Assembly: GCF_035083965.1 (NCBI RefSeq)
Contig: NC_089722.1
Coordinates: 29,038,642 to 29,102,641 of the forward strand
Source of the DNA: Branchiostoma lanceolatum
Taxonomy: Eukaryota; Chordata; Leptocardii; Amphioxiformes; Branchiostomatidae
Direction: 5' to 3'
DNA: 64,000 nucleotides
The notes below the pieces were generated by a model that was not told the origin of the DNA, did no database searches, and saw only the letters and a program-made list of their open reading frames with translations. Position 1 is the stretch's first letter. Each line of letters starts with the position of its first letter. The position numbers and the translations under genes were made by a program. Shown one piece after another: positions 30,607-42,800 of the stretch.

Positions 30607-33040
30607 GCTCCGGACGCCGTCACATAGCACTCACGTCTCCGTACACTGCTGCAAAACTTCACCACAACTCACATCTAGGACATACTGTAAATTCATTCAA
30701 GTTTGCGGCATCCATTTCTTGGGGAATGGTGAAAATCAAGACTTCACGCCATTTTCGCAGTGTCTTTATGTTTGCAGTTAAGCCAAGAGTAGTAAAAATG
30801 AAAGACAGAACCTATGTTTGTGCTGTGGTGGGTTGACGCTCAAACTTGAAAACACAGTGAAAATTATTTTTCAAAGTTACAATATCACTGCACAAACTTA
30901 TTATGCTTTGGTGTCAGTACTATAGTTATACTTGTATGGTATTTTTTTACTATTCTACCAATTCTGTTTCCTTTATGATGGACATCATTTATCTTAGGCT
31001 GTTTGTTAAAAGAGCTCAGACAAGCTTCACTTTTCGTAAAGGTGATAAGAGTTTAAAAGGGTTAGCTAATGGGTTATAGGCACATTTTCTGAAAATCTGG
31101 TCTTGCCTTTTAGTAAAAATGCTGTTATTCAGATGCCTGTTGATACAAAGGGTTAGTGTCAACTGTCAACCTATGTAAGCTACATGCTATGCAGGAAGTT
31201 TCACAAACATGTTAGAGAGTTTACCCAAGTAAGTGTGTAATGTTTGAGTTTTTAGAATTACTCATATTTGGGAGACATAGGGATTAAGGGTTACTGCACC
31301 ATATTCATGTATAGGTATATTGTAATCATCATCATATGAGAAAGAAAGGTTTCCTTCATTGAATAATACACAAAGATGAACAAAATTATTATCACTGTGT
31401 AGATGTTCAGATAATACAGGGTTGTTAACTCATAGTGTTGATAGATTGTCACAGTAGTACAGTGGGGAGTTCTCAATGCTTATTGCACGGAGGGGACAAC
31501 CCTCATACTTAACAAATACTTTTAGACATCTACAACTTGCACGAGGTTATTTTGCACCCAAAATACAGGCCGCTTAATGTTTTCTCCCTATCCCCATTTC
31601 ACATAACAGAAGGTAGCATCATATTCGTTACCAACATAGATTATTTATTACCTCATAATCCCGGCACATGTACATATGCATGTTGCCTTTTATACAGCAT
31701 ATAGCACTGCTACAAAATTCAGATATTGTCTACCAGTATCAATCTTTAGAATTAAGAATTTGTAGCATGTATTGATATTAGGGTATAGATATATGTGTAT
31801 GTACCCGGGTATGTTACATAAACTTCACAGTCACTCTACTCTTCATATGCAAATTGCATGTGTCTCTTTTATTCATGCTACATTTGTACATAAAAATAGC
31901 CTGGAATCGAGCTCTGGTCAACTTCCCAACAGTTGCTACCAGTTTGCAAAAGTTGAGAGAGCTGAGCAAGGCAGGATGCCAGGCTAACTTGAGTACTAGT
32001 ATGTTACACGGTTACAATGTTCTCAGTATGCTATGACCAAAGGCAACTCTTTCAGTACTGTTTTGACAAAATGAATGAACTATAGTTTCTTTATATTCAA
32101 ATATCTACACTGGAAAGCATTCCTTTTTTATTCAAAAACCTATATGATGCTTAAGTATTCCTTGTTCTAAATCCGACTGTCAGTTGCTTACAAGCCAATG
32201 TTCTGGTATAATACATGTTTCAAGTCGCGTCTATTTTCTCGTCTGACTATATGTCCCGATAGTTCAGCCCTTAATTGTTGGAAGTGGTATTGCCATGACA
32301 TTTTACATTGTAATTTGTGAGCAAGATGGAAATGTACATGCAGCATTTGCTTCTACAAACATTCACAGCAGATATCACTGGTCACATGCTGCTGAAAGTT
32401 TTATTATTACCAGCTCTTTTGTTACAAGTGCCTTTAATGTGCATAGTGCTCTGTATTAGTTAAGAGCTATTGGGTGTTTTCCACACAAATTTGTTGAACT
32501 GATAGAACAATGTTCCAAGCAAAATCTACATTTAGTATTCCAAGCAGCTAAAAGCTAAGCAATGTATTACAGAAGTATTTCTATCAAAGACATTCAGCTT
32601 GCAATGTTAGATAATACACAGTCAGTTGAATAGTTCTTTACTGTAGGTCTTCAAATTACAGCTTTCCGCACCTTAGATTTCAAATACATGTTCATGGAAC
32701 TTTGTCAGTACTGGTCAGTCTACACACGTGATGTAAAGTGGTGTATAGTCATCAATGTACACATAGCATTTAGCTGCTATTAACTCTAAAGCATATTTTC
32801 AAACATTGAGTAACAATGTACAGTACATAGTAGAGGTAGGACTAGCTGTCCAATGATAGCACTTTAGTTTTTTATGGGAAAGGTTTACGACCGAGAATGC
32901 ACATCTTTGGGGCTGGTTTGTATTTTCTACCAAGATGGGTGGTTTTGTGTTTTTCCTCTTTGAACAACAGATCCTCCCACCGACCAAATAACTGTCTCTT
33001 CTTCGTGTATGCATAGCTAAAGCTGTTGGGCAATGTAGCA

Positions 33041-33046
33041 AATAAA
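33041..33046 (+). terminator. Possible polyadenylation signal of the SEPT2-type gene
   Basis: AATAAA followed within 40 nt by T- and GT-rich sequence, about 2.4 kb after the stop codon. It is a candidate only, because other A/T-rich hexamers exist in the region. Confidence 0.4.
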
Positions 33047-33392
33047 TGTTTTGGAAGAAAAAGTGTTTGGTTGTATTTTTTGACTATCAGTGGAGACTTA
33101 CCAAACAGAAGCTGGTGCTGACATCATGATTACTACTAGACTGCCAATCGCCACTACTGGCCACACTTTTGGGCAGTTATTATTATATGATATAGACCAC
33201 AACATGAATTGATATAGTAATGAATGGCAGAGATAAACCTTATGTTAGTAGTGACGTATTGTATTAGCCTCCTTCACAGACTACTAGGAGTGCTGGCATT
33301 TACTTTAGAGACAGCTGATTTGCAATTTTTAAATCATGAAGTAGCGTTCTTCCAAAATAAATGACAGTGCTCCAAGGAGTCTTTGGAGGACT

Positions 33393-33552
33393 ATAAGCCC
33401 ATTTGTAGATTTGAGTAGGCATTTGCAGTGTTGAAGATGAAGGCCCCTGAGACGCTGTTATGCAAATCGAAATGACTGCGACCACTGTTTACAAGCCTGG
33501 GGCCTTCACCTTTGACACAGCGCATGCGTACTCGAATCTACGAATGGGCTTA
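33393..33552. mobile_element. Palindromic MITE with TAAGCCCATT ends
   Basis: The arms run inward from TAAGCCCATT(C/T)GTAGATT, GAGTA(C/G)GCAT and GTGAAGGCCCC, about 60 bp each. The inner part GAGTACGCATG..GTGTCAA..GAAGGCCCCTGAGACG matches the MITE at 59748-59881. Confidence 0.85.
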
Positions 33553-33843
33553 TTGAACTCAAAGGGAAAAACAAGGACAAGCTAATGTCTTGACATGTTT
33601 ATTGGAAGAACTTTTACAGATTGTGCTTGACAATCTATTGTACACTATTGTACATTGTATGTTTCATTCAACAGAATGATGCTGTTTTCACATTTCTTTT
33701 AAGATGACAACATAAAAATTATACTGTATAATAACCATATGTAGTAGACATAGTCGATTGGGCGTCAGATGTAGTATTTTCCGCCGTAGTAGGGGGATTA
33801 CAATGTCATTATCGAAATAATTTCAATCTTTCCAAGATTTTAT

Positions 33844-34512
33844 CTACTGTGAAACATTCTTTTCCTTCAACCACTGCTGATACTCTGCCCAGGACACTTG
33901 TGACGCTCTGTTATGTTTTCCTTTGCTTATACTTAGGCGCATCAAAGGCTCAGTCAGGTCTTCTCCCTTTCTCTCTCGCTCGGCCAGGATCATGGCCCGG
34001 AGTAACGGGGGGACTGGCACTTCGTACGGAGCCTTGCGCTCGCCTGCGTACGGCGAGTCCTCGGGGGCGGCGCAGAACTCCTCTTCCTTCTCGGGTGGCA
34101 CGATCCACCAGCCGTGCGTCTTGTTAGCGTCGCTGATCTTCCGCTCGGCGTCCTCGCAAATCCCCCGCCATGTCCGCACGCCCCAGGCGTCCCCGAAGTC
34201 CCTGTTCTCAGCCAGCTCGTCCGGAATCACCTTGGTGAGCCTCCAGTAGCAGGGCTCGGGGTAACGCGCCTGCCACAACACGCGGGTCACCAATTTTCCG
34301 CGCCCCCAGTCCGCCTCGTCTCTCAAGACCTCAAACAGCCGCTTCTCTCCTCTCTTGACCGCCTCTTGGACGGGAACGGGCAGTATCCTGGGCCGGAGTC
34401 GAGCCTTCTCTCGGTCGGGAAGCGCCTGGAAGGCCGCTTCTCGCTCCTTCTTGATACGCTGCGCCATCTTCCGTATTCCCATGTAATCCTCGTAGAACGG
34501 TCTTCGCGGCAT
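33844..34512 (-). CDS. MRPS34: Mitochondrial small ribosomal subunit protein mS34
   Basis: A single open frame of 222 aa, close to the human protein (218 aa). mS34 is a metazoan-specific component of the mitochondrial 28S subunit needed for its stability and for mitochondrial translation. Conserved blocks are visible in order: GRGKLVTR (70-77), the hallmark EPCYWRLT (86-93), DFGDAWGVRTWRG (105-117), HGWWIVPPEKEEEF (133-146) and VPPLLRAMILAER (167-179). The N-terminus is basic (MPRRPF, then KKERE), suited to a mitochondrial presequence or rRNA contact. The C-terminus is basic (SKGKHNR). No intron is seen. It lies between the two septins in the opposite direction, convergent with the first and divergent from the second. 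Confidence 0.93.
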   Translation of the reverse strand: MPRRPFYEDYMGIRKMAQRIKKEREAAFQALPDREKARLRPRILPVPVQEAVKRGEKRLFEVLRDEADWGRGKLVTRVLWQARYPEPCYWRLTKVIPDELAENRDFGDAWGVRTWRGICEDAERKISDANKTHGWWIVPPEKEEEFCAAPEDSPYAGERKAPYEVPVPPLLRAMILAERERKGEDLTEPLMRLSISKGKHNRASQVSWAEYQQWLKEKNVSQ

Positions 34513-34720
34513 CTTGAATGCCTTATTGTGTCCCTGAACGTTATTAGAATATGGCTCAGGCCCAAAATGTTGTCAAGAAAGCTGAAAGTTCTGGCAAAAG
34601 ATATCCCAAGTTCACGCCTCGGCTCATGACATGGGCGCCGCCATTTTGAAAATGAATTGTGGGTATCTATTCCTTACACCATCTAGCGGCGGACATAAGC
34701 ATTGCACGTTCAATCATAAC
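34513..34720 (-). promoter_or_regulatory. Likely MRPS34 promoter
   Basis: A minus-strand TCAAAATGGCGGC (YY1-like, about 34636-34648 read in reverse) lies about 130 bp upstream of the start. Such motifs are common at promoters of mitochondrial protein genes. Inferred from motif and position. Confidence 0.45.
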
Positions 34721-35892
34721 GTTGACAATCTATCATGTAATCTATGCGACTGAGGAATAGTAAAAGCTACAAAAGAGGAAACATAGATGTGTTTTAAGCA
34801 GAATTATTATCTTTTATTGTGGTCCTTTCCCCCACAGAAATAATGGTGAGCTTTCTGCGACCGCCGCTAAAGGGCGCCCCTATGCCGCTCCAATATTTGA
34901 GTGAACCAATTGACAACTAAACCTTTTCAACAATTGATACATAAATGTAACTGCTATTCCTTGTTTCGGCTCAAAATGTTAATAGAATTCAGTTACCGGC
35001 TACTTGAAACACATCCCTGTCGACTTTTCCTGAAGAAAAAAATCATGAAAGAACGTTAGCCACACCAAGGTGATTTAAACCTCCTTGGCCGCACTTATAC
35101 ATGAAATAACGCTTATAATCTACTATCTATATCCTCACATGGCCTCTCATCTTCAATGTACGTGGACAGTTCCAATTCATTCCCAGGTCATCATAGGTAG
35201 CTAAATTTTCCTTCCGGCGATTCCAGACAATTCCCAAACGGAACTGTTGGCGGGATTTAGATGCTTTCGAGATCCAACTCTCTACTTTCATGATAAGTTC
35301 AACATCTTCCAGGTTTTTCTTCAAGATCCAAGAACTCCCGTCAAGGTCGAAGGTTCACCATTATTCCATCAAACCGCGTAACCTTTCCACCTGTGTCAAC
35401 ATTAAGACTGTAAACGACGTGTTCAAGCTTAGCCCAGGCACCCCCGAGTTGCCGCGGGTTCTGTGTGGGAAACTTTGTTTCCCGAACCTCTAACCCAGGT
35501 GTCACGCACAAACCACAACTGAGATGTAATTTGTAGCGAGTGGGGATTAAGCCGATCTTACCCAAACATCTGTAACAACACTCAGTAAGTCAGGACTAAA
35601 ACACCCGCCGTAGGAGCGCTGCACCTTAGACCCTAGGCCTACAAAGGCGGTAGGAATGAGCCAATTGTGTCACCGATTTGGAAAAGATTCAGACCATTTC
35701 AGAAGGGTAGAACGTGACTGAGAAGACATCGGAAAGGCAAAGGAAATCTTTAATCTATCTGACAGGCGGGTATATAGTTTCCCATGACCTATCAAAGCAG
35801 CATTTCACAGCTTGGCGTCTGCACTTATTTCTGATATACAGATCATTGCCTCCGTAAAGGTAAGGATGTTTCTTACTTATTGGGGAAAGATT

Positions 35893-36085
35893 ACCCTTCA
35901 AATAGAGGTTAGGCTCCGGGTGGTTTTTGACGTCTTTTTATGCGTTTAATATTGGGCTTTTATTCTGTCAGATTTTCTTTTTGTCTGCCATTCAAGCAAC
36001 AGAAAACCTGACAAAATGGAAAGCCCGATAAAAACGCATAAAAGAAGTCCAAAGCAAGCCGGAGCCTAAGCTCTGCTTGGAGAAT
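35893..36085. mobile_element. Palindromic MITE, GGCTCCGG..GCAGAG family, copy 1
   Basis: The left end (AATAGAGGTTAGGCTCCGGG, GTGGTTTTTGACG) pairs imperfectly with the right end (CGGAGCCTAAGCTCTGCTTG). The inner parts carry TTTTATGCGTTTAAT and complement, and TTTTGTC..GACAAAATGGAAAGCC. Confidence 0.75.
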
Positions 36086-36091
36086 ACCGTT

Positions 36092-36240
36092 ACTCTCAAA
36101 GCAGAGGAGTGGGTCCGGCTGTATTTTTACAGACTTTTTGTCGGGATTCTTTTATTTTGTCACGTTTTCTTTATTTCGCCAACCCATAAACGCCTAAAAC
36201 ACGTCAAAAACCAGCCGGACCCACTCCTCTGCTTGGGGAG
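36092..36240. mobile_element. Palindromic MITE, same family, copy 2 (abuts copy 1)
   Basis: The arms are close to perfect: AGCAGAGGAGTGGGTCCGGCTG at the left (36100-36121) and its complement at the right (36213-36234), then TTTTTGACGTGTTTTAGGCG in one arm. It starts within 10 bp of the end of copy 1. Confidence 0.85.
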
Positions 36241-39200
36241 TATATACCATATCGGTAGTAACGATTTACGAGGTGTTTTCAGTTCCGACGTTGAATTGCC
36301 TGTTGACGTTTCCACTCTAGATCTCGGTCGTTTATTTTCCGTTTGTCAGAAGTTGGCGTTGAGAGTCCATAGATCACCTTGTGTTGGCACGTTCACATGT
36401 TTGCGCGACGCAAACAGTCAAGCGCCATGCACGAAAACATTTCTGAGTGACGACTATTTTTCTGAAGTTTTGAATATAACGTTACATTTTCTGTCGCAAA
36501 CATACTACATTTCGGTTGTAACGTTAAGAGAGGCAGTCAGTCAAGTTTTTCTATCCTCCCGTTTCTTTTTTCCTTGCGATCATCATCCATTTCTTCCTTC
36601 ATTCGGTTATCAATTCATTCATGAACACTATAGCATGACTGCTTAATCTTCTTCGTCCACCTGCATGAAATGCGCGTACAGGCGTCTTTTTGAAGTCGAG
36701 CCCAGACTTTGCTATTCTTTAATGTACTGGCCGTCAGACACCGAGGGAAGCGAAGGTGATCACATCACAGGATATTTATAAGTAGCAGAACTCACTAAGT
36801 GCTTAGTGAATATCACGCTACCACTGGCAGACAGGAAGCCAAGCTCAGACCACTAAGTACAACAGATCGGTTTGCGGTATGCATTTTCACGCGAAACCTT
36901 GCAGTGCCAGTGGCATACCCCCTTCTCTATTCCATGCTTTGTAAAGTATTTCGAATTCAAGTGGTTTTACGGACATGCAGTGGTGCTGCTTTCTGGGGCA
37001 CTTTAATGACATTTTATACTTTCAGATATTCAAGGCCCCCAAAAAGGTCTATTTTGCAATCTAGTCATCCTATTTGACAGAATCTTATTAGTCCAGAAAC
37101 CCGACGAGTTTGGCAGAGTCTACTTAAAACCGCTAGCACTTGATGCTGAAATCACTTAACGTTGGGTATCATAAATTCGCGGGGTACTTAAATTCGCGAT
37201 TTTTCGAAAACGGGGTATTTAGGAATATGTGCTAGATGCAACATAAGTAATACCGCTAGAAATGCAAACCTGACAGACTAACGTATTCAGAACACTGTCT
37301 GAAAAGCTTCGATAAGCATGCATTATAAGGCGACGAGGTCAAAAACTCTCCGTCCCTTATTGGAACAGTCTGAGGGCTTCATGGGAGAATTACACAACAT
37401 GGTTGTCGGCTGGTTTATAAGAAAAATGTCACATCCGCTTCCTGCTAAACACAATTATTTACAAGACAACTTATTACAATCCCTTTTGCTAACCTGCAAC
37501 TGGATTCTAAGTGTGGTCAATCATCAAAACTCCTCTCTGTTGCTACAACCTACGGCACGTGTATTTTCCCGCCGCCATATTGTTAACCAGAATCCTGTTG
37601 TCAAGCAGACGACAAAGGTTTGTGAGGAACACTTTTTTGTCTAAATGCTGCGTGTGATAGTGGACTGAGGAAGATATTTTCCTCAAAGTTTGCTCCTAAC
37701 ACAACAAGGAACACATGGACATAGTAGTATTACCATTGCTACGGCATCCAGCTAACTTCCCATGAATAATGTAACGTTACACGTTGCCCGATGATGACGA
37801 TGGGCCGACTTTGAGTGAAGTTCTACCGACTCAACACACGGGTTGTTCCCGAACTGGCCTGATGTGTGCGGTACGGCCGTTTTTTCGTGTATTTTTTTTA
37901 CTTGGACACGTCTATATCCATAGCACTCTCCTCAAGCCAAGGATGGAACGAATAGCTGCTGTATAAAATGTGATTAGCGGTAAGATATTCAAGACGAATC
38001 TTCTCTCCCGAATTAATGTGCCCCCCTGTCCGACAGCACCGTCATTGTGCGTGCGGCGGACGGTAGTTTCAAGTTGAAATATTATGGTGTCAGCACGACT
38101 AGAGACAAAATCTACCATATATATGATTAGTGCAAAGATAGTACATGATACTGACAGAATTATAGAAAAAAAGGATGGTTTATTGTTCTGCTAGATTGAT
38201 TTCAGTCAACCATTATCGGAAAAATCCCGAATTTATGTTACCCAACGTTACCAAACGAAGGCGACTTTTGCTGTTGAAATCTAGTGAGACACCTGCTCGG
38301 CCTAAACCGCGGCCGAGCCCTCCAAAGTACCACGCTGAGTTGTTGTAAGTCCAGACCATTGTTATGGCGCGAAGTTTTGTCCCATGACAAATCCAGGGTT
38401 GGCGTAACTCCAGCTGTGAACACCAAAGAGGCCCGAGCGCGCTGCGCCCGAGCTTCATACATAACAATTGTTTAGCCCCCATTAGGCTAATTTTGGCCAC
38501 GCGCCTGGTAATAGGATTTCGTTCACCTTGGCTTTTCTCCGCTTGTTAGGCGGGGATTCTAGCGGCGGCGCCAAACTCACATCTGTTCTGGTATCAGGGC
38601 GCAAGATTTTCAAGCGGAAGTTTTGCCGGCTTCACAAATCAGCACCCACCAAGTATGCATGTTCCTGACTCTGTCAGAATCACCCCCCACGTCTGTGATA
38701 TATGAACGTGAACTTCTCAACCGCAGAACTTTAAAAACAGGTTATCCACTTTTACATTAGATCACTTTGATCAAACCCATATGGAACCCACTACACACAA
38801 AGTGCGACACTTGAATTACTGGGATACTTGTATTGATAAGGGGCATACTGGAAAGTAATTTGTGCAATATCCATCATTCCTGTCTGGGTTAAGTGTTTTA
38901 TCACGCTGGTTGATGTCTAGCCGGGAGAGCACAAGGTTTAGTTACCGTAAATATCCCTACGCGCGACGGAAATCTGAGTCTTGTAACGGGTGAAGTGTCA
39001 GAGTCGTAAACAACGCGTCAAGGTCAAGTTAAAAGTCTTACCGCTGATACTACATCTCACAAAACACTCTCTGTTCTTAAAGGTGACGAGGAAAACATTT
39101 GCGCGATACTTAATACAAAGTGTAAAAAAATTTAATACAAATAAAATCATTGCTATGTGGTAGATTTAGTCACAGATTGCACTTTTGACCTTTCCAGTTG

Positions 39201-39599
39201 AGTCGGTAACTTGTGTTGTCAGCTTTGACAAGTGTATTTAGAAGTGTAGAAGGCGTGACCGAAGCGGTGTGTTGTGGGGCGGCACGTGCTTTCCTTTGTC
39301 CCGTGTTGTGTCGGTGCACACTTCAAAGCATTGCGCCCATTCTTCAGTGCGACGGTCCAGGCTACGGACCGCTTTGGCTGCTCAGCGCTAGTGGGGGTGG
39401 ACTTTGTACCCGGCGTCGCTTGCTTGTATGCCAGTTTACCACAGTTTTACCAGGCTGAGTTTTACAGTGTTTTTACAGCGTTTAGCCCAGCGGTTTGGTT
39501 GTGGGTTGCACCGTTGATATATACCGTTGCTGTCAAATCTGAGGGTTGCTATCGCGTTGTCGTAGACCGTTATACGCTGAGGAGAAGGTAAACCATATT

Positions 39600-39837
39600 A
39601 CGAGCCGCAGCGGCAATCTTCCATATCTGTGGCTGGTTCACGGAATAATTTTGTGCACAGCGGTCCACCGGAAGTAAAGAGCCAGGAATTCCGGAAGCAC
39701 AAGCGGGTTGACCAATTTTCATCTCATTTCAGGGAGAGCTGTCAAGTCAATTTTCATCCGGGACACCGCACCGAACGGTCGGGCGTTTAAATCCCCCGTG
39801 GACTATCTAAACCACAACAACAACCGTACGGCCAAAG
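39600..39837 (+). promoter_or_regulatory. Likely promoter of the SEPT1/4/5-type gene
   Basis: A consensus ETS site ACCGGAAGT at 39667-39675 and a second TCCGGAAGC at about 39690 lie 140-170 bp before the ATG, in GC-richer sequence. ETS sites are common in CpG-type promoters. Inferred. Confidence 0.5.
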
Positions 39838-42800
39838 ATGAGCTCCCGGCTTCGCAATCCTTTCCGTAACCCTGGTAAGTCCCCGCCTTGAAATAATTTT
39901 TTGGGGAATCTATTTATGGAGAGTGTAGTTTAAATCACCATCATCAATGGCAGCCATACGTGGAGATGCGCTGTTCGATAGTATCAATGACGAGGGAAGA
40001 GGTTACCCTCACTAAATCTGACAGGACGTTTGGGCTAACGGGTCGCTGCTATAGCTGTGCTTTGTGTTCTATCTGCAGACCGCATCCCTGATCCTGATGC
40101 AGCGATGGCGCACCTCCGCCCTGCTGTACCGCCCAAGAAAGAGGTATTGATGATATTCTTTCCTTAATTTCTACTACCTTTTACCGTTTTCAGTCTGTGT
40201 GAGGGATAGACTCAGTAGTGCGAAGGATGTCTATTTTTGGCGGGGCAGGGGGAATGAGAGATAGGATACCTCCCCCCGGCATGCATACGGGGTGTCCGCA
40301 CCATTACTCTAGCATCATGTGTCTCCTTTGCTTTGATGCCTGCCTGGTGAAATATCCTTTATGTAGTCAGCCGGGAGAGTTCCCAAGCTGTGTCTGTGTA
40401 TACTACAACCCGTGACAAAATACTAGTACAGAGCCAACAAAAGCAAGACCGTCGTGTCAAGAATAACATTCGCTTTAGCGTGTGTGCTATTTTCCCTCCC
40501 GCTTTTAAACAACCAACAGAAAGAACCTTTCAAAACAGAAAGAATCCAATCAATACTGTTTGCTGGTAAACAACAAGCGCGATGTACTGACAGCCACCAA
40601 GTGTAGAACTTAGCCTGAAGCCTTGCGGTAGACGGGAGAGATATTTTCCCAACATTTTTGTGGGGCCACGGGATTTGTTACCGAAGGTGTTATCCTGTGT
40701 GGAAACCAGCTTCCCCTCTGTATTTAGTGATTGGCGAGTGATTGATCCCAAAAGGTAGAAAATACAGTAGGAAAGAGGTATGTTAATGCGAACCAGAACC
40801 GTACAGTGTTGGTTTACAGAGGTGCAGTGTCGGTGGGATAGACAGGTGGAAATAGCCCGTGAAAATAACAACCTAATCCTGTCAGAAATACAGGACATTC
40901 AATTATACCGGTCAGTTCTTTCCCGCTTATCACACACTCCAAAATCAGTTCAAACCATATATAGATGTTCTCTGTTTTCTGTATAATTGGTTCAGTATGC
41001 GTATGAAGCATTGATGCCACAGAAAAGGACTGGGAAAGCCATAGGTTCAGAATGAAACGTCCAATTTAATTTGTTAGGCTCTCTCTTACTCCTAGACGCA
41101 AGATGGCTATCATCCCGATTTTCTGGGCCATCTGGGATCTGTTTATGTTCTGTGAGAAAGTGCCCACTTGGGTTAATGACATTAGTATGTAAACCATGGT
41201 AAAGCCATTAAATGTCAGATCTGAAATCTACAGGGTGTCAGTTTAGATCCTTTGTTTAGGTTTTCTACTGCATATAGACTAATAGAGTAGGGATAGTTCA
41301 TTTTACATGGGGGTAGCTATAGCCTTGGTCTAGAACCTCCTTTGTGCCAAAAAGCCCCTACCCTGAATTATGTTGAATGGAACATACTTCTTTTAAAAAC
41401 ACACTACTGTATTTCACATTTTTATTTATTTTTGTTTTAAACCCAAGGACAGACTGGGTACCAAACTAACATAAACAAATGTATCATAAATACCATACAA
41501 GAGCGCTGAGATGCCCTAGTTTCCTGGAATAAATGAGGGGGTTATTTTACTGTGCACTTATCAATGTACATTTGGGATGGGATGTAAAAGCTTATATTGG
41601 GGGTTCAGTCATTAGGAGATTACTTCCTACATTCCTACATGTGTGTAATTCACTAATTGACATAAAACTGTGGTATCAAAAACCAAATCTACCTCCAATC
41701 TGTAAAATTATCGAGTAGTACCCCAAAGAATCAAGACAGAGTAAATTCCAGGTAGCAACTGGTGTTCAAACTGCCCTGCCTTCACTACGAAGACGAGTAT
41801 CGTATTACAGTTTGTCGGTATCCGTTTATCGTGACAGGCTATATATAGCGAAACAAAATCAAAGTCAAGTGGATGGTCGTGCCGGGAAGGGCGCCGATAT
41901 GTCAGCTATTTATTTTTAGTTATGTTGCCTATTTATTCGTAAACAACCATAACCTGAGTACCATCCTCTGTACTGTAGTAGCCACTGCAAGCGAACAGAT
42001 TGAGCGGTTAGTACGGAGGATGGTACTCAGGCTAAAACGACCATAAATAATAAAAGATGGATGGATTTTTGCCTTTGAAAAGTCATTTTTCTGTTATTAT
42101 GCAACTTTGTTAATAATACAACTCTTTGATGCTTTTGAATATCTGCGTCTCATATTTTGAATTAATTTAAGTTTGAGAAGGACTCGATTTTGCACTAGGT
42201 AGGAAAGGGAGGCATCCATAAAACATTCGCTGTGCGTGGGCACACAGAAAGCATGACAGAAAATCTGTATCGTTGGAGAGGTGACTGCAAAAACTGCAAA
42301 CATAGAACAACTGCCAACATTTCAAGACTTCCAGTACATGTATGATATAATGGTTGATGAGATATCCACCGTAACCATCTGTTCTAGTTTTTATATTCCG
42401 AGGAAGTCAACAAATCACAGATGGCGATCTTCTCAAGTGTAGCTTTTCTGCATGAACTCTTTACAATTTACATGGCACTGCTGACAAGGCCGAGCATTAT
42501 CAGGTATTTTCCAGGCCCTTCCCTTACATCCCATTGAAAATAAACTACGCTAAGCTGTGTATAACCCCTGGCTGACTCTCAGCTGGTCTGAAGTATAATC
42601 CCATTTCCAGAGGATTTCATCTGCTGACAGACTTTTCACTGACATCCTGTTGTGGGGACGAACCATTTAACAAATGAATGGGTGGAGCACAGGTTTTAAT
42701 CCAACAGTAACATGTATGATTTTGCATGCTTTTGTAATTGTTTAGAATATGACTGACTTTGATTAGCCTGGGTATCGTCATATTTAGTTTATTAGGGCTC

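Larger units (their letters stand above)
30607..33843. other. Septin 3'UTR / convergent intergenic region
   Basis: No exon is seen. Positions 30680-30790 resemble a dispersed repeat with TACTGTAAATTCATTCAAG and GTTTGCGGC. AATAAA at 33041-33046 followed by a T/GT-rich stretch is a plausible polyadenylation site for the septin. A MITE occupies 33393-33552. AATAAA on the minus strand near 33601-33596 could serve MRPS34. Confidence 0.5.
34721..39837. other. Intergenic region upstream of the second septin
   Basis: Contains two adjacent palindromic MITEs (35893-36240) and an unrecognised minus-strand open pair at 35127-35565. Around 38280-38470 is a GC-rich stretch with CGGCC/GGCCG palindromes that looks repetitive. 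The last 250 bp form the septin promoter. Open frames at 36077-36646 and 37318-37644 are not recognised; the first runs through a MITE and so is probably not a gene. Confidence 0.45.

Noticed and set aside
34551-34649. Short frame MAQAQNVVKKAESSGKRYPK.. upstream of MRPS34
   Set aside because: Only 32 codons, no donor before the stop, and it overlaps the MRPS34 promoter. Most likely chance or 5' leader.
36077-36646. 189-codon plus-strand frame
   Set aside because: Its first third runs through a palindromic MITE and the rest has no recognisable domain.
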